Below are positions 21,863 through 29,911 of a stretch of DNA of 34,913 bases, piece after piece; position 1 is the first letter of the stretch, and each line of letters starts with the position of its first letter. A program made the translations under genes and the position numbers. The notes beneath the pieces are model-generated. The model did not search any database and had not been told where the DNA came from. It saw only the letters and a program-made list of their open reading frames with translations. The stretch is from Sphingomonas sp. 3P27F8 (GTDB lineage: Bacteria; Pseudomonadota; Alphaproteobacteria; Sphingomonadales; Sphingomonadaceae): positions 1 to 34,913 of the forward strand of contig NZ_SCNL01000024.1 of NCBI RefSeq assembly GCF_005502745.1, given 5' to 3'.

Positions 21863-22750
21863 ATGTACGACTGCATTATCATTGGCGGAGGCCCCGCAGG
21901 CCTGACAGCTGCCACCTACCTGGGTCGATTTCTGCGTGCCACGTTGGTTATCGACGCCGGGGCCGGACGTGCCGCCAGCATTCCCACGACGCATAATCTC
22001 ATCGGCTTCCCGGAAGGGATATCTGGTGAGGAGTTGTTGTCGCGTATGCGTCAGCACGCTGTCGGCTACGGTGCGGAATTGGTCAGTGACGTGGCCCTCG
22101 GTATCATGCAGTCCAAGACAGGCTTTGCCGTGGGCATGAGTTCCCGCACCCTCGAGGCGCGGACGGTGTTGCTTGCGCCGGGCGTTGCAAACCACCGACC
22201 CAACCTCGCCCAAGCTGCACATGACAGAGGCGTTTCGCGCGGCCTCATCCGCTACTGCCCAATTTGTGATGCGTACGAGGTGCGCGGCAAGCGCGTGGCA
22301 GTCCTGGGCTGCTCGGAGCATGGAGCGGCCGAGGCGATCTTCGTGCGGCGCTACAGCGAAACCGTTACCCTGCTCACTGAAGAATCCGTGCAGCTTTCTC
22401 TTGCCGACCAAGCTGATCTTGCGGACGGCGGAATTGCGGTCGAACGTGCCGCCATACAAACATTATCGATAAACGATGATGATGTTCTCGTGCGCCTGTC
22501 CGATGGCCAATCGCTCAGCTTCGATACGCTCTATGTCGCGCTCGGAAGTTCCGGAAGATCAGAGCTCGCGCGGGTAGCCGGTGCTTCGTTGAGCGCGTCG
22601 GGTTGCATCATCGTCGACGACCACCAGCGAACATCGATCAGCGGCCTGTTCGCTGCCGGCGACGTCGTCGAAGGGTTGGACCAGATTGCCGTCGCGGCGG
22701 GTCAGGCGGCCAAGGCAGCGACCGCGATCCACAATCTCTTGCTCGAATAA
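21863..22750 (+). CDS. Thioredoxin-reductase-like FAD/NAD(P) oxidoreductase
   Basis: A 295-residue flavoprotein. The FAD motif GGGPAG is at residues 8-13, the redox-active CPIC at 132-135 (YCPICDAYE), the NAD(P) motif AVLGCSEHGAAEA follows, and the C-terminal FAD motif is GLFAAGDVVEGLDQIAVAAG. This is the two-domain layout of TrxB-like enzymes. I chose ATG 21863 with GAGG upstream. It is transcribed toward the copper ATPase, about 100 bp away, which has its own promoter. It may keep thiols reduced under metal stress; the physiological partner is unknown. Confidence 0.92.
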   Translation: MYDCIIIGGGPAGLTAATYLGRFLRATLVIDAGAGRAASIPTTHNLIGFPEGISGEELLSRMRQHAVGYGAELVSDVALGIMQSKTGFAVGMSSRTLEARTVLLAPGVANHRPNLAQAAHDRGVSRGLIRYCPICDAYEVRGKRVAVLGCSEHGAAEAIFVRRYSETVTLLTEESVQLSLADQADLADGGIAVERAAIQTLSINDDDVLVRLSDGQSLSFDTLYVALGSSGRSELARVAGASLSASGCIIVDDHQRTSISGLFAAGDVVEGLDQIAVAAGQAAKAATAIHNLLLE

Positions 22751-22793
22751 TCAGGCTCCAGCGTCTGGCGGACAGAATATTTGAACCGGGGCC

Positions 22794-22824
22794 TTGACCC
22801 TGACACGATGTCAGACCCCAGATT
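22794..22824 (+). promoter_or_regulatory. MerR/CueR-type promoter and operator for the CPC ATPase
   Basis: TTGACC at 22794-22799 fits a -35 box, and CAGATT at 22819-22824 a weak -10, giving a 19-base spacer typical of MerR-family promoters. Within it lies the palindrome CTGACA-CGA-TGTCAG at 22800-22814. The next genes are the copper ATPase and a CueR-like regulator, so CueR control is likely. Confidence 0.6.
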
Positions 22825-22850
22825 GTTTAGCGTCGACAAGGAGACGAGCC

Positions 22851-25220
22851 ATGACCGATCCTATTTCCGCGAACACATCTGGTGCGCATAACTGTTGCGC
22901 TGGAAAGCACCGCGAGCCGCAAGGTCCGACGACAGCGAAGGATCCTGTCTGCGGCATGATGGTCGATCCCGGCGCGACCGCGCACCATGCCTCACACGGC
23001 GACCAGGAGTTTCACTTCTGCAGTGCCGGATGTCGGGCGAAGTTCGTCGCCGAGCCGGAACGATATCTGTCGAGCGGGGGCGACACGCCCACGGCCGCAG
23101 AACCTGGCACGATTTGGACTTGTCCGATGCACCCGGAGATCCGAAAAGATCGTGCCGGTCCTTGCCCGATCTGCGGCATGGCACTCGAGCCCGAGCTCAT
23201 AACGGCGGAATCAGGCCCGAGCCCTGAACTCGTCGATATGTCACGGCGCTTCTGGATCGCCCTGGCGCTGACGGTGCCCATATTCCTACTCGAAATGGGC
23301 GGACACCTTTTCCCCGCGCTTCATCAACTCGTCCCCGAGCGAATATCAGGGTGGGTTCAGCTCGCTTTGGCGACCCCCGTCGTGCTTTGGGCCGGTTGGC
23401 CGTTTTTCGAGCGCGGTTGGGCGTCCATTCGGACGCGAAACCTGAACATGTTCACGCTGATCGCGATGGGAACCGGTGTCGCCTGGGCCTATAGCGTGGT
23501 GGCCACGCTTGCCCCCGGAATATTCCCGGCGGCATTCCGCATGATGGATGGCACGGTCGCCATCTATTTCGAGGCCGCCGCGGTCATCACCGTCCTCGTG
23601 CTCCTTGGGCAGGTTCTCGAGCTGCGCGCGCGAGAGCGGACATCGGGCGCGATCAAGGCCCTGCTCAATCTGGCACCCAAGACTGCCCGCCGGATCCTGC
23701 CGGATGGTCACGACGAGGAAGTCGCGATTGACCTGATCGTGGTCGGCGACAGGTTGCGCGTCCGCCCCGGCGAAAAGGTGCCTGTGGATGCGATTGTCGA
23801 GGACGGCCGCTCTTCGATCGACGAGTCCATGGTGACTGGCGAGTCGATGCCGGTGACGAAGACGGTCGATGCCCATGTAGTGGCGGGCACGATAAACCAA
23901 ACAGGATCGCTCGTCATACGCGCGGACAAGGTTGGCCGGGATACGATGCTGGCGCGGATCGTCCAGATGGTGGCAGATGCGCAGCGTTCGCGCGCGCCGA
24001 TCCAGCGCATGGCCGACAAGGTTGCGGGCTGGTTCGTGCCGGCAGTGCTTGCCGTCGCACTGCTCTCCTTTGCGATCTGGGGAATATGGGGTCCAGAACC
24101 GCGACTGGCGCATGGCCTCGTGGCCGCGGTCGCGGTGCTGATCATCGCTTGTCCCTGCGCGCTGGGTCTCGCGACGCCGATGTCGATCATGGTCGGGATC
24201 GGACGGGGGGCCGGCCTCGGTGTCCTGATCAAGAATGCCGAGGCGCTGGAGCGCATGGAAAAGGTCGACACGATCGTCGTCGACAAAACCGGCACGCTGA
24301 CAGAAGGGCGCCCATCGGTCACGAATATCGTGGCGATGGACGGCTTTTCGGAGCACGATCTTCTTCGCCTGGCGGCGGGCGTCGAGCGGGCGTCGGAGCA
24401 TCCGCTGGCGCTCGCGATCGTCGCGGCCGCGAAGGATCGTGACATCGACGTTCCCGAGGTTTCCGACTTTGACTCGCCTACCGGAAAGGGCGCGGTCGGG
24501 ACCGTGGACGGCAAGCGGATCTTTCTGGGCGGCGCCGTTTATCTCAAAGAGAATGGCATCGATGTGTCAGCCGCGGCTGCACGCGCCAATGAGCTGCGGG
24601 CGGACGGAGCGACGGCGATTTTCGCGGCCGTTGATGGCCGGGTCGCCGGAATTCTCGCCATTGCGGACTCGATCAAGGCAACCACAGCGGAGGCGCTGGC
24701 CGCCTTGCGAAAAGAGGGCGTGAGCGTCGTCATGTTGACGGGCGACAACCGGACAACCGCCGAGGCGGTGGCCCGGAAACTAGGCATCGATGCGGTTGAA
24801 GCCGAGGTGCTGCCCGATCAGAAGAGCGCTGTCGTCCTGCGGCTGCAGCGCGAAGGCCATGTCGTTGCCATGGCTGGCGATGGGGTGAACGACGCGCCCG
24901 CTCTCGCGGCGGCGGACGTCGGCATCGCCATGGGTTCGGGCACCGATGTCGCCATCGAAAGCGCCGGGATCACACTGCTCAAGGGTGATCTCAACGGCAT
25001 CGTGCGGGCGCGGCGCCTGAGCGAGGCAACGATGGCCAACATACGCCAGAACCTGTTCTTCGCCTTCATCTACAATGCCGCTGGCGTCCCCATCGCCGCC
25101 GGGCTGCTCTATCCGGTGTTCGGCATCCTTCTGTCGCCTGTCATCGCCGCTGCGGCGATGGCCCTGTCATCCGTCAGCGTCGTCACCAACGCGCTGCGTC
25201 TCAATCGGGTGACGCTGTGA
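22851..25220 (+). CDS. copA: Copper-exporting P1B ATPase with YHS and HMBD domains
   Basis: A 789-residue inner-membrane Cu(I)/Ag(I) exporter (CopA/SilP type, distinct from the oxidase also called CopA). Residues 30-70 form a YHS domain (DPVCGMMVDP, then FHFCSAGCRAKF). Residues 88-115 form a heavy-metal-binding domain (WTCPMHPEI, then GPCPICGMALEPEL). The CPC motif is at 434-436, the phosphorylated Asp is D478 in DKTGTLT, and the hinge is MAGDGVNDAPAL. The last helices read YNAAGVPIAAG and MALSSVSVVTNAL, as in copper ATPases. AAGGAG precedes the ATG at 22851. Its stop overlaps the GTG of the CueR gene. Confidence 0.96.
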   Translation: MTDPISANTSGAHNCCAGKHREPQGPTTAKDPVCGMMVDPGATAHHASHGDQEFHFCSAGCRAKFVAEPERYLSSGGDTPTAAEPGTIWTCPMHPEIRKDRAGPCPICGMALEPELITAESGPSPELVDMSRRFWIALALTVPIFLLEMGGHLFPALHQLVPERISGWVQLALATPVVLWAGWPFFERGWASIRTRNLNMFTLIAMGTGVAWAYSVVATLAPGIFPAAFRMMDGTVAIYFEAAAVITVLVLLGQVLELRARERTSGAIKALLNLAPKTARRILPDGHDEEVAIDLIVVGDRLRVRPGEKVPVDAIVEDGRSSIDESMVTGESMPVTKTVDAHVVAGTINQTGSLVIRADKVGRDTMLARIVQMVADAQRSRAPIQRMADKVAGWFVPAVLAVALLSFAIWGIWGPEPRLAHGLVAAVAVLIIACPCALGLATPMSIMVGIGRGAGLGVLIKNAEALERMEKVDTIVVDKTGTLTEGRPSVTNIVAMDGFSEHDLLRLAAGVERASEHPLALAIVAAAKDRDIDVPEVSDFDSPTGKGAVGTVDGKRIFLGGAVYLKENGIDVSAAAARANELRADGATAIFAAVDGRVAGILAIADSIKATTAEALAALRKEGVSVVMLTGDNRTTAEAVARKLGIDAVEAEVLPDQKSAVVLRLQREGHVVAMAGDGVNDAPALAAADVGIAMGSGTDVAIESAGITLLKGDLNGIVRARRLSEATMANIRQNLFFAFIYNAAGVPIAAGLLYPVFGILLSPVIAAAAMALSSVSVVTNALRLNRVTL

Positions 25221-25603
25221 ACATCGGCGCGGCCTCCGATGCGAGCGCTGTGTCGCAGCGCATGATCCGCCATTATGAGAAGATCGGGCTTATCCCGTCG
25301 CCGCCGCGACGTGACAGCGGGTATCGCGACTATTCGCAAGCCGACGTGCACCTCCTGCGTTTCATCGCCAACGCCCGCGATCTCGGCTTTCCCATTGGGG
25401 AAATCCGCGTGCTGCTTGATCTCTGGTCCGACCGCGAGCGCGCGAGCGCGGAGGTCAAGGCTCTGGCGGAATCGCGCGCGGGAGACCTGGGTCGGAAGGC
25501 GGATGCACTCAATGCCATGCGCGAAGCACTGCTCGACCTTGCGAATGCCTGCCATGGGGACGAGCGGCCCGAATGCCCTATACTCACGCGTCTGGCGTCC
25601 TGA
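25217..25603 (+). CDS. cueR: CueR-like MerR-family copper regulator
   Basis: A 128-residue MerR-family activator. Residues 4-50 are the winged helix-turn-helix (QRMIRHYEKIGLIPSPPRR, then GYRDYSQADV). A long dimerisation helix follows, and the metal loop is C112-x7-C120 (ACHGDERPECPIL), the same cysteine positions as in E. coli CueR. This favours Cu(I)/Ag(I) sensing. The GTG start overlaps the ATPase stop by 4 bp, so the regulator is made with its target. Its operator is probably the palindrome at 22800-22814. Confidence 0.95.
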   Translation: MNIGAASDASAVSQRMIRHYEKIGLIPSPPRRDSGYRDYSQADVHLLRFIANARDLGFPIGEIRVLLDLWSDRERASAEVKALAESRAGDLGRKADALNAMREALLDLANACHGDERPECPILTRLAS

Positions 25604-26045
25604 GCCTATCTGGCGGCTCGGCCTTGTCCTCGATGACGCACCTCAGGTCGCTCCCCATTTGAGTGTCGTAAGCACTGTCGAAGCTGTCGGTACGCAACGG
25701 TACATCGCGTTGACCTGTGGCTCGTGGGTGTGTGGCTGAAGCACGTCATCGGCACGATGCGCGCGCTGGCCCCCCACGGGCAGAGTGTCACGCCCGAAAA
25801 GATGGCCGCTCCCATGCTCAGCAGGTTCCGGGTCCGATGGCCGACATGGCAGCAGAGCCGGGCGCGGGCGCGGGCGCGGGCCAGATCTCGACGATGACGG
25901 TTGACGCCGCTTGCGCTCGCCGGCGGAATTATGGTGGCGACATCGCTTGGTCTGGAACCGGCAAGCGCCGCTGGAATTTTTATGCAAGGGGTTATCGCGC
26001 AAAGCGCGTATCTTCTAGTGGGGGGACTCAGACGGAGATGGATCG
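25604..26045. other. 442-base gap without a supportable gene
   Basis: Between CueR and the copper-storage gene. It contains a short GC-rich run of GCGGGC repeats near 25858-25885 and open frames on both strands, none of which matches a family I know or has a convincing ribosome site. It may hold the promoter of the downstream gene or decayed sequence. Confidence 0.4.
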
Positions 26046-26378
26046 ATGCATCAGATGAACCCCGACATGCAGGCCTGCATGGACGCCTGCCACGAGTGTC
26101 ATGTGACCTGCCTGCACATGGCAATGAACCATTGCCTTGAAATGGGCGGCCAGCATGCCGCACCTGAGCATATCAAGATCATGCTCGACTGTGCGAGGAT
26201 TTGCGAAGTCGCAATCGACTTCATGGCGCGCAAGTCGTCGCACCATCAGCATATCTGTCGCGAGTGCGCCGAGGTCTGCCGAGCGTGCGCCGCGAGCTGC
26301 GAATCCCTGGACGGCATGGAGGATTGCGTGGCCGCGTGCCGCAAGTGCGCCGACGCCTGCGAAAAGATGGCCGCCTAA
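26046..26378 (+). CDS. Four-helix-bundle copper storage protein (Csp-like)
   Basis: A 110-residue protein with 16 cysteines placed about every four residues along helices (ACMDACHEC, then LDCARIC, RECAEVCRACAASC and DCVAACRKCADAC). This is the pattern of Csp/DUF326 proteins, in which cysteines lining a four-helix bundle store many Cu(I) ions. There is no signal peptide, so it is a cytosolic form like Csp3. It follows the CueR gene on the same strand after a 442-bp gap and probably buffers cytosolic copper that the adjacent ATPase exports. The length is near normal. An upstream start is not evident. Confidence 0.93.
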   Translation: MHQMNPDMQACMDACHECHVTCLHMAMNHCLEMGGQHAAPEHIKIMLDCARICEVAIDFMARKSSHHQHICRECAEVCRACAASCESLDGMEDCVAACRKCADACEKMAA

Positions 26379-26384
26379 ACTTCT

Positions 26385-26505
26385 TCGCGCGGGGTATGCT
26401 CGCGTTCGTGCCCAGGCTCCAGGGAACGATGCGCGAGCAGTACAAGGGCTTGTGGCGAGTGTGCCGGCCGATCACGACGAGATGATGAAAGACATGCCGG
26501 CATGA
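26385..26505 (+). pseudogene. Frameshifted 3' remnant of a cytochrome c gene
   Basis: One frame reads GMLAFVPRLQGTMREQYKGL and another continues VASVPADHDEMMKDMPA before a TGA at 26503. Joined by one frameshift, this matches the end of the intact cytochrome at 17726-18322, which reads DMVAFVRQLPKMSAAQYQ, then AAVASAPEDHDAMMKDMPG. The haem motif and N-terminal part are missing. It directly follows the Csp stop, so a larger copper cluster once stood here. Confidence 0.75.
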
Positions 26506-26538
26506 AGTGATGCCAGCAGCGACTATGGAGGGGCGGTT

Positions 26539-26883
26539 CTGAAAAGCGCGAAACTAAGGCTGCACCTCCTCGCGAGCCGCACCCACAAATGGTTGCACTT
26601 ATCATCGGTGCGCAGCTCCTCCTCTGGTTCACGAGCGGCGCGTTGATGAGCTTCTTGCCCATCGACCGCGTGCATGGCGATCACTTGGTGGAGCGCAACG
26701 CCACCACGGCCCTGCCCAGCCACCTCGCGCTCGCATCGCCATCGGCGATCACCGCCGCCACTGCCGCGCCCGTCGACCGTCACCTATCGCATGTGGCTTG
26801 GCCGAGCTGTCGCCGAAGTCGTGACGGCTGACGGCACTCGCCTGGTAGACGCGAGGACTGGCACAGCGCTGCCTGATAGTTAG
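26539..26883 (+). pseudogene. Frameshifted PepSY-domain membrane protein remnant
   Basis: Protein-like segments lie in three frames. The first reads KLRLHLLASRTHKWL. It passes, with one base missing near 26590, to ALIIGAQLLLWFTSGALMSF, then LPIDRVHGDHLV, the usual start of a PepSY-associated membrane protein. A further shift leads to VTYRMWLGRAVAEVV, then DARTGTALP, and a TAG at 26881 ends it. The remaining PepSY domains are absent. Such proteins accompany metal and iron uptake genes. It is not likely to be functional. Confidence 0.65.
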
Positions 26884-27179
26884 TTTGGGATCTTGTCCGC
26901 GGACCTCATCAGGGCCAGCAGTCGAATTCTAGGCTGCACAAAAGGCCGAACAGAAGACTGCAACTGACCGTTGCCATAAGTTCGTTGAGCACTCGCAAAG
27001 GGGAGCCATCCACAGAAGAGATGACACTCTCGGGCCTCGGCGGCGGTCGCGGTGTTCAGTCTTCCCACAGGGGGACCAGGCTATGTCGGCGCTGGCGATG
27101 ACCGATATCGACCAAACCAAGTCGGTCCCCGAAGCGCCCCGGGTTTTCAGGAGGCTCCCACTTGTGACAAGGAGCCGTT
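26884..27179. other. Intergenic stretch before the IS3 fragment
   Basis: No recognisable gene in this 296-base stretch. Its last 60 bases read like the left end of an IS3-family element (GAAGCGCCCCGGGTTTTCAG, then a GGAG-like ribosome site before the orfA ATG), so an inverted repeat of that IS may lie at about 27130-27155. Confidence 0.4.
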
Positions 27180-27314
27180 ATGAGCAAGACGACGAACAAA
27201 TTTTCACCCGAAGTACGGGAACGCGCGGTCCTTATGGTCGCGGAGCAGCGGGCTGAGTACGGCTCGGAATGGGAAGTGATGAAGTCGATCGCGGCGAAGA
27301 TCGGCTGCTCGCTG
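27180..27314 (+). pseudogene. 5' fragment of IS3-family orfA (transposase helix-turn-helix)
   Basis: About 45 codons of an IS3-family OrfA: MSKTTNKFSPEVRERAVLMV, then GSEWEVMKSIAAKIGCS, which is the usual start of the helix-turn-helix protein of IS407/IS3-type elements. An AAGGAG ribosome site precedes the ATG. After IGCS the match stops and the frame enters unrelated sequence. The rest of orfA, orfB and the right inverted repeat are missing. The break marks the left edge of the nitric oxide reductase segment. Confidence 0.85.
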
Positions 27315-27661
27315 GATGGGTTTAGTGGACGAACTGTGCTACGTACTTGTCATCATTTGGGCCTTCTCTGCAGGCATCTCGTGACGGGGGACAATCGCGC
27401 TCGCGCCTGTCGGCGGAGGCGGATTCTGGACCACGCTCCTTTTCGAAGCGCAGCACACGGCGGCGGCGCCCTGCTACCGGGCAAGCCTCGGGCGCGAGCC
27501 AGCATCGCTGCCGGACGTGGCGCGCGATCTTCGCGCCCCATCTGTCCAGGGTTGCCAGCCGTACTGACGAACGACTGGAGCCCCATCATCGGCGAAGGCC
27601 AAGTTTGGGCTCTGGGCATATTGGCGAACAGGCTTTGACCATCGAAAAGAAAGATCGCGCC
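27315..27661. other. 347-base region between IS fragment and norB
   Basis: No gene I can name. It must hold the norB promoter unless transcription comes from the IS fragment. One forward frame (about 27381-27565) has gene-like codon use (GTIALAPVGGGGFWTTLLF) but matches no family I recognise and ends at a TGA. I saw no clear NO-regulator (NnrR or NsrR) box. Confidence 0.35.
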
Positions 27662-29911
27662 GTGGGAAACTATAAGGTTCTGTGGTTGGCGCTGATCGCC
27701 GTGCTGACGGTGACTTTCGGCATATTGAGCGTGTCCGGGGTGGAGATCTATCGGAAGGCTCCGCCCATCCCAGAACAGATCGTCACCGCAACGGGCCAAG
27801 TGCTGATGACGCGCGAGGACATCCTCGACGGCCAGAGTGCCTGGCAGAGCACCGGCGGCATGCAGCTTGGCTCGATCTGGGGGCACGGCGCCTATCAGGC
27901 GCCGGACTGGTCCGCCGATTGGCTGCACCGCGAACTTGTCGCCTGGCTCGATCTTGCGGCACGGGAGACCGAAGGGAAGTCCTTCGAGGCGCTCGACGGC
28001 GAACAGAAGGCGGCGCTGACCTATCGCCTCAAGCAGGAATATCGCCACAACAGCTATGATAGGGCGAGCGGCGTGGTGACGGTGTCGAACCGCCGCGCCC
28101 AAGCGTTCGCCCAGACCGCCAGCTATTATGAGCGGCTCTACGGCTCCGATCCCACGCTGCGGCCCACCCGCGATAATTATGCGATGAAGGAAGGCACGCT
28201 GCCCGATCCGGCGCAGCGGGCGAAGCTGACCAATTTCTTCTTCTGGACGGCCTGGGCCGCATCGACCGAGCGGCCGGGCACGGTCGCGACCTATACCAAC
28301 AACTGGCCGCCCGAGCCGCTGATCGGCAATTATCCGACGCCGGAAAATATCCTGTGGTCGCTCGCCTGCGTCGTCATCCTGATCGCGGGAGTGGGCGCGC
28401 TGATCTGGGGTTGGGCGTTCCTGCGCCGCCACGATGATACCCCCTTGGTCGCGGCGGCGGACGACCCGTTGCAAGTCGCCGGTCTGACGCCATCGCAAAA
28501 GGCGCTCGGCAAATATCTGTTCGTGGTGCTGGCGCTGTTCATATTCCAGGTCTTCATCGGCGCCTTCACAGCCCATTATACGATCGAGGGCCAGAGCTTT
28601 TACGGCTTGGATGTCTCGCAATATTTCCCTTACGCGCTGACCCGCACCTGGCATGTGCAGAGTGCGGTGCTGTGGATCGCGACGGCGTTCCTCGCGGCCG
28701 GCCTGTTCCTGGCCCCGGTCATCCACGGCAGCGATCCCAAATACCAGAAGCTGGGCGTCAACATCCTGTTCTGGGCGCTGATCGTCGTTGTCGCCGGATC
28801 GTTCATCGGCAATTATCTGGCGCTCTCCCATGCGCTACCGGCGAAACTCAGCTTCTGGCTGGGCCATCAGGGTTACGAGTATCTGGACCTCGGCCGGGTG
28901 TGGCAAATCGGGCTATTCGTCGGGTTGCTCCTCTGGTTGGTGCTGATGCTGCGGGGAATGGTGCCGGCATTGCGCACCAAGGGCGACGACAAGAGCCTGC
29001 TGGCGCTGCTCACCATCGCCACCATCGCGATCGGCCTGTTTTACGGCACGGGGCTGTTCTACGGCGAACGCACCAACATCACGATCATGGAATATTGGCG
29101 CTGGTGGGTCGTCCATCTGTGGGTGGAAGGCATATTCGAGGTCTTTGCGACCTCGGCCATCGCCTTTATCTTCGCAACCATGGGCCTGGTCTCGCGACGG
29201 ATTGCAACGGCGGCCAGCCTGGCCTCGGCCTCGCTGTTCATGGTCGGCGGTGTGCCGGGCACTTTCCACCACATGTATTTTTCCGGCACCACCACGCCGA
29301 TCATGGCGGTCGGTGCCGCGTTCAGCGCCCTGGAAGTCGTGCCGCTGATCGTGCTCGGCTATGAGGCATTCGAACATTGGAGTCTGCGCGAGCGCACGCC
29401 CTGGATGCGCGCGGTCAAGTGGCCGTTGATGTGCTTCATCGCCGTGGCGTTCTGGAACATGCTGGGCGCCGGTGTCTTCGGGTTCATGATCAACACACCG
29501 GTCGCGCTGTTCTATCTCCAAGGGCTGAACACCACGGCGGTCCACGCCCACGCCGCGCTGTTCGGGGTGTATGGCTTCCTGGCGCTCGGCTTCACCCTGC
29601 TGGTGCTGCGCTATATCCGGCCCGACATTCGGTTCAACGACCGGTTGTTGGCCACCGGCTTCTGGGGGCTCAACGCCGGGCTGGTGCTGATGATCTTCAC
29701 CAGCCTGCTCCCGGTCGGGCTGTTCCAGTTCCAGGCCAGCGTCACCACCGGCATGTGGTACGCGCGCAGCGACTTCTTCCTGCAGCAAGGCTTCCTTGAA
29801 ACCCTGCGCTGGGTCCGTACCTTCGGGGATGTCGTGTTCATGGTGGGCGCCATCGCTATCGCATGGCAGGTGGTGATCCTGGGTCTGTGGAGGAAGGGTG
29901 CTCGCGTATGA
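27662..29911 (+). CDS. norB: Quinol-dependent nitric oxide reductase (qNor)
   Basis: A 749-residue single-subunit enzyme that reduces 2 NO to N2O with quinol. The N-terminal 230 residues are a periplasmic domain that replaces NorC. The haem-copper oxidase core follows: H331 (TWHVQSAVLW), H485 (VHLWVEG, with E489), H536-H537 (TFHHMYFSG) and H628/H630 (VHAHAALFG), the haem b, haem b3 and non-haem iron ligands. The GTG start at 27662 fits the family length; a TTG at 27635 is possible, and much longer upstream frames are not plausible. It overlaps nnrS by 4 bp (ATGA). Confidence 0.96.
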   Translation: MGNYKVLWLALIAVLTVTFGILSVSGVEIYRKAPPIPEQIVTATGQVLMTREDILDGQSAWQSTGGMQLGSIWGHGAYQAPDWSADWLHRELVAWLDLAARETEGKSFEALDGEQKAALTYRLKQEYRHNSYDRASGVVTVSNRRAQAFAQTASYYERLYGSDPTLRPTRDNYAMKEGTLPDPAQRAKLTNFFFWTAWAASTERPGTVATYTNNWPPEPLIGNYPTPENILWSLACVVILIAGVGALIWGWAFLRRHDDTPLVAAADDPLQVAGLTPSQKALGKYLFVVLALFIFQVFIGAFTAHYTIEGQSFYGLDVSQYFPYALTRTWHVQSAVLWIATAFLAAGLFLAPVIHGSDPKYQKLGVNILFWALIVVVAGSFIGNYLALSHALPAKLSFWLGHQGYEYLDLGRVWQIGLFVGLLLWLVLMLRGMVPALRTKGDDKSLLALLTIATIAIGLFYGTGLFYGERTNITIMEYWRWWVVHLWVEGIFEVFATSAIAFIFATMGLVSRRIATAASLASASLFMVGGVPGTFHHMYFSGTTTPIMAVGAAFSALEVVPLIVLGYEAFEHWSLRERTPWMRAVKWPLMCFIAVAFWNMLGAGVFGFMINTPVALFYLQGLNTTAVHAHAALFGVYGFLALGFTLLVLRYIRPDIRFNDRLLATGFWGLNAGLVLMIFTSLLPVGLFQFQASVTTGMWYARSDFFLQQGFLETLRWVRTFGDVVFMVGAIAIAWQVVILGLWRKGARV

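Noticed and set aside
25606..26163. Open frame on the minus strand and short plus-strand frames between cueR and the Csp gene
   Set aside because: No family resemblance, no ribosome site, and one overlaps the Csp gene. A helix-like stretch near 25905-26000 was not enough to call a gene.
27381..27565. Forward frame with gene-like codons before norB
   Set aside because: No good start, ribosome site or recognised family; listed only as part of the intergenic description.
27353..28831. Open frame of about 490 codons on the minus strand across the start of norB
   Set aside because: Antisense shadow of norB with biased composition and no recognisable domain.
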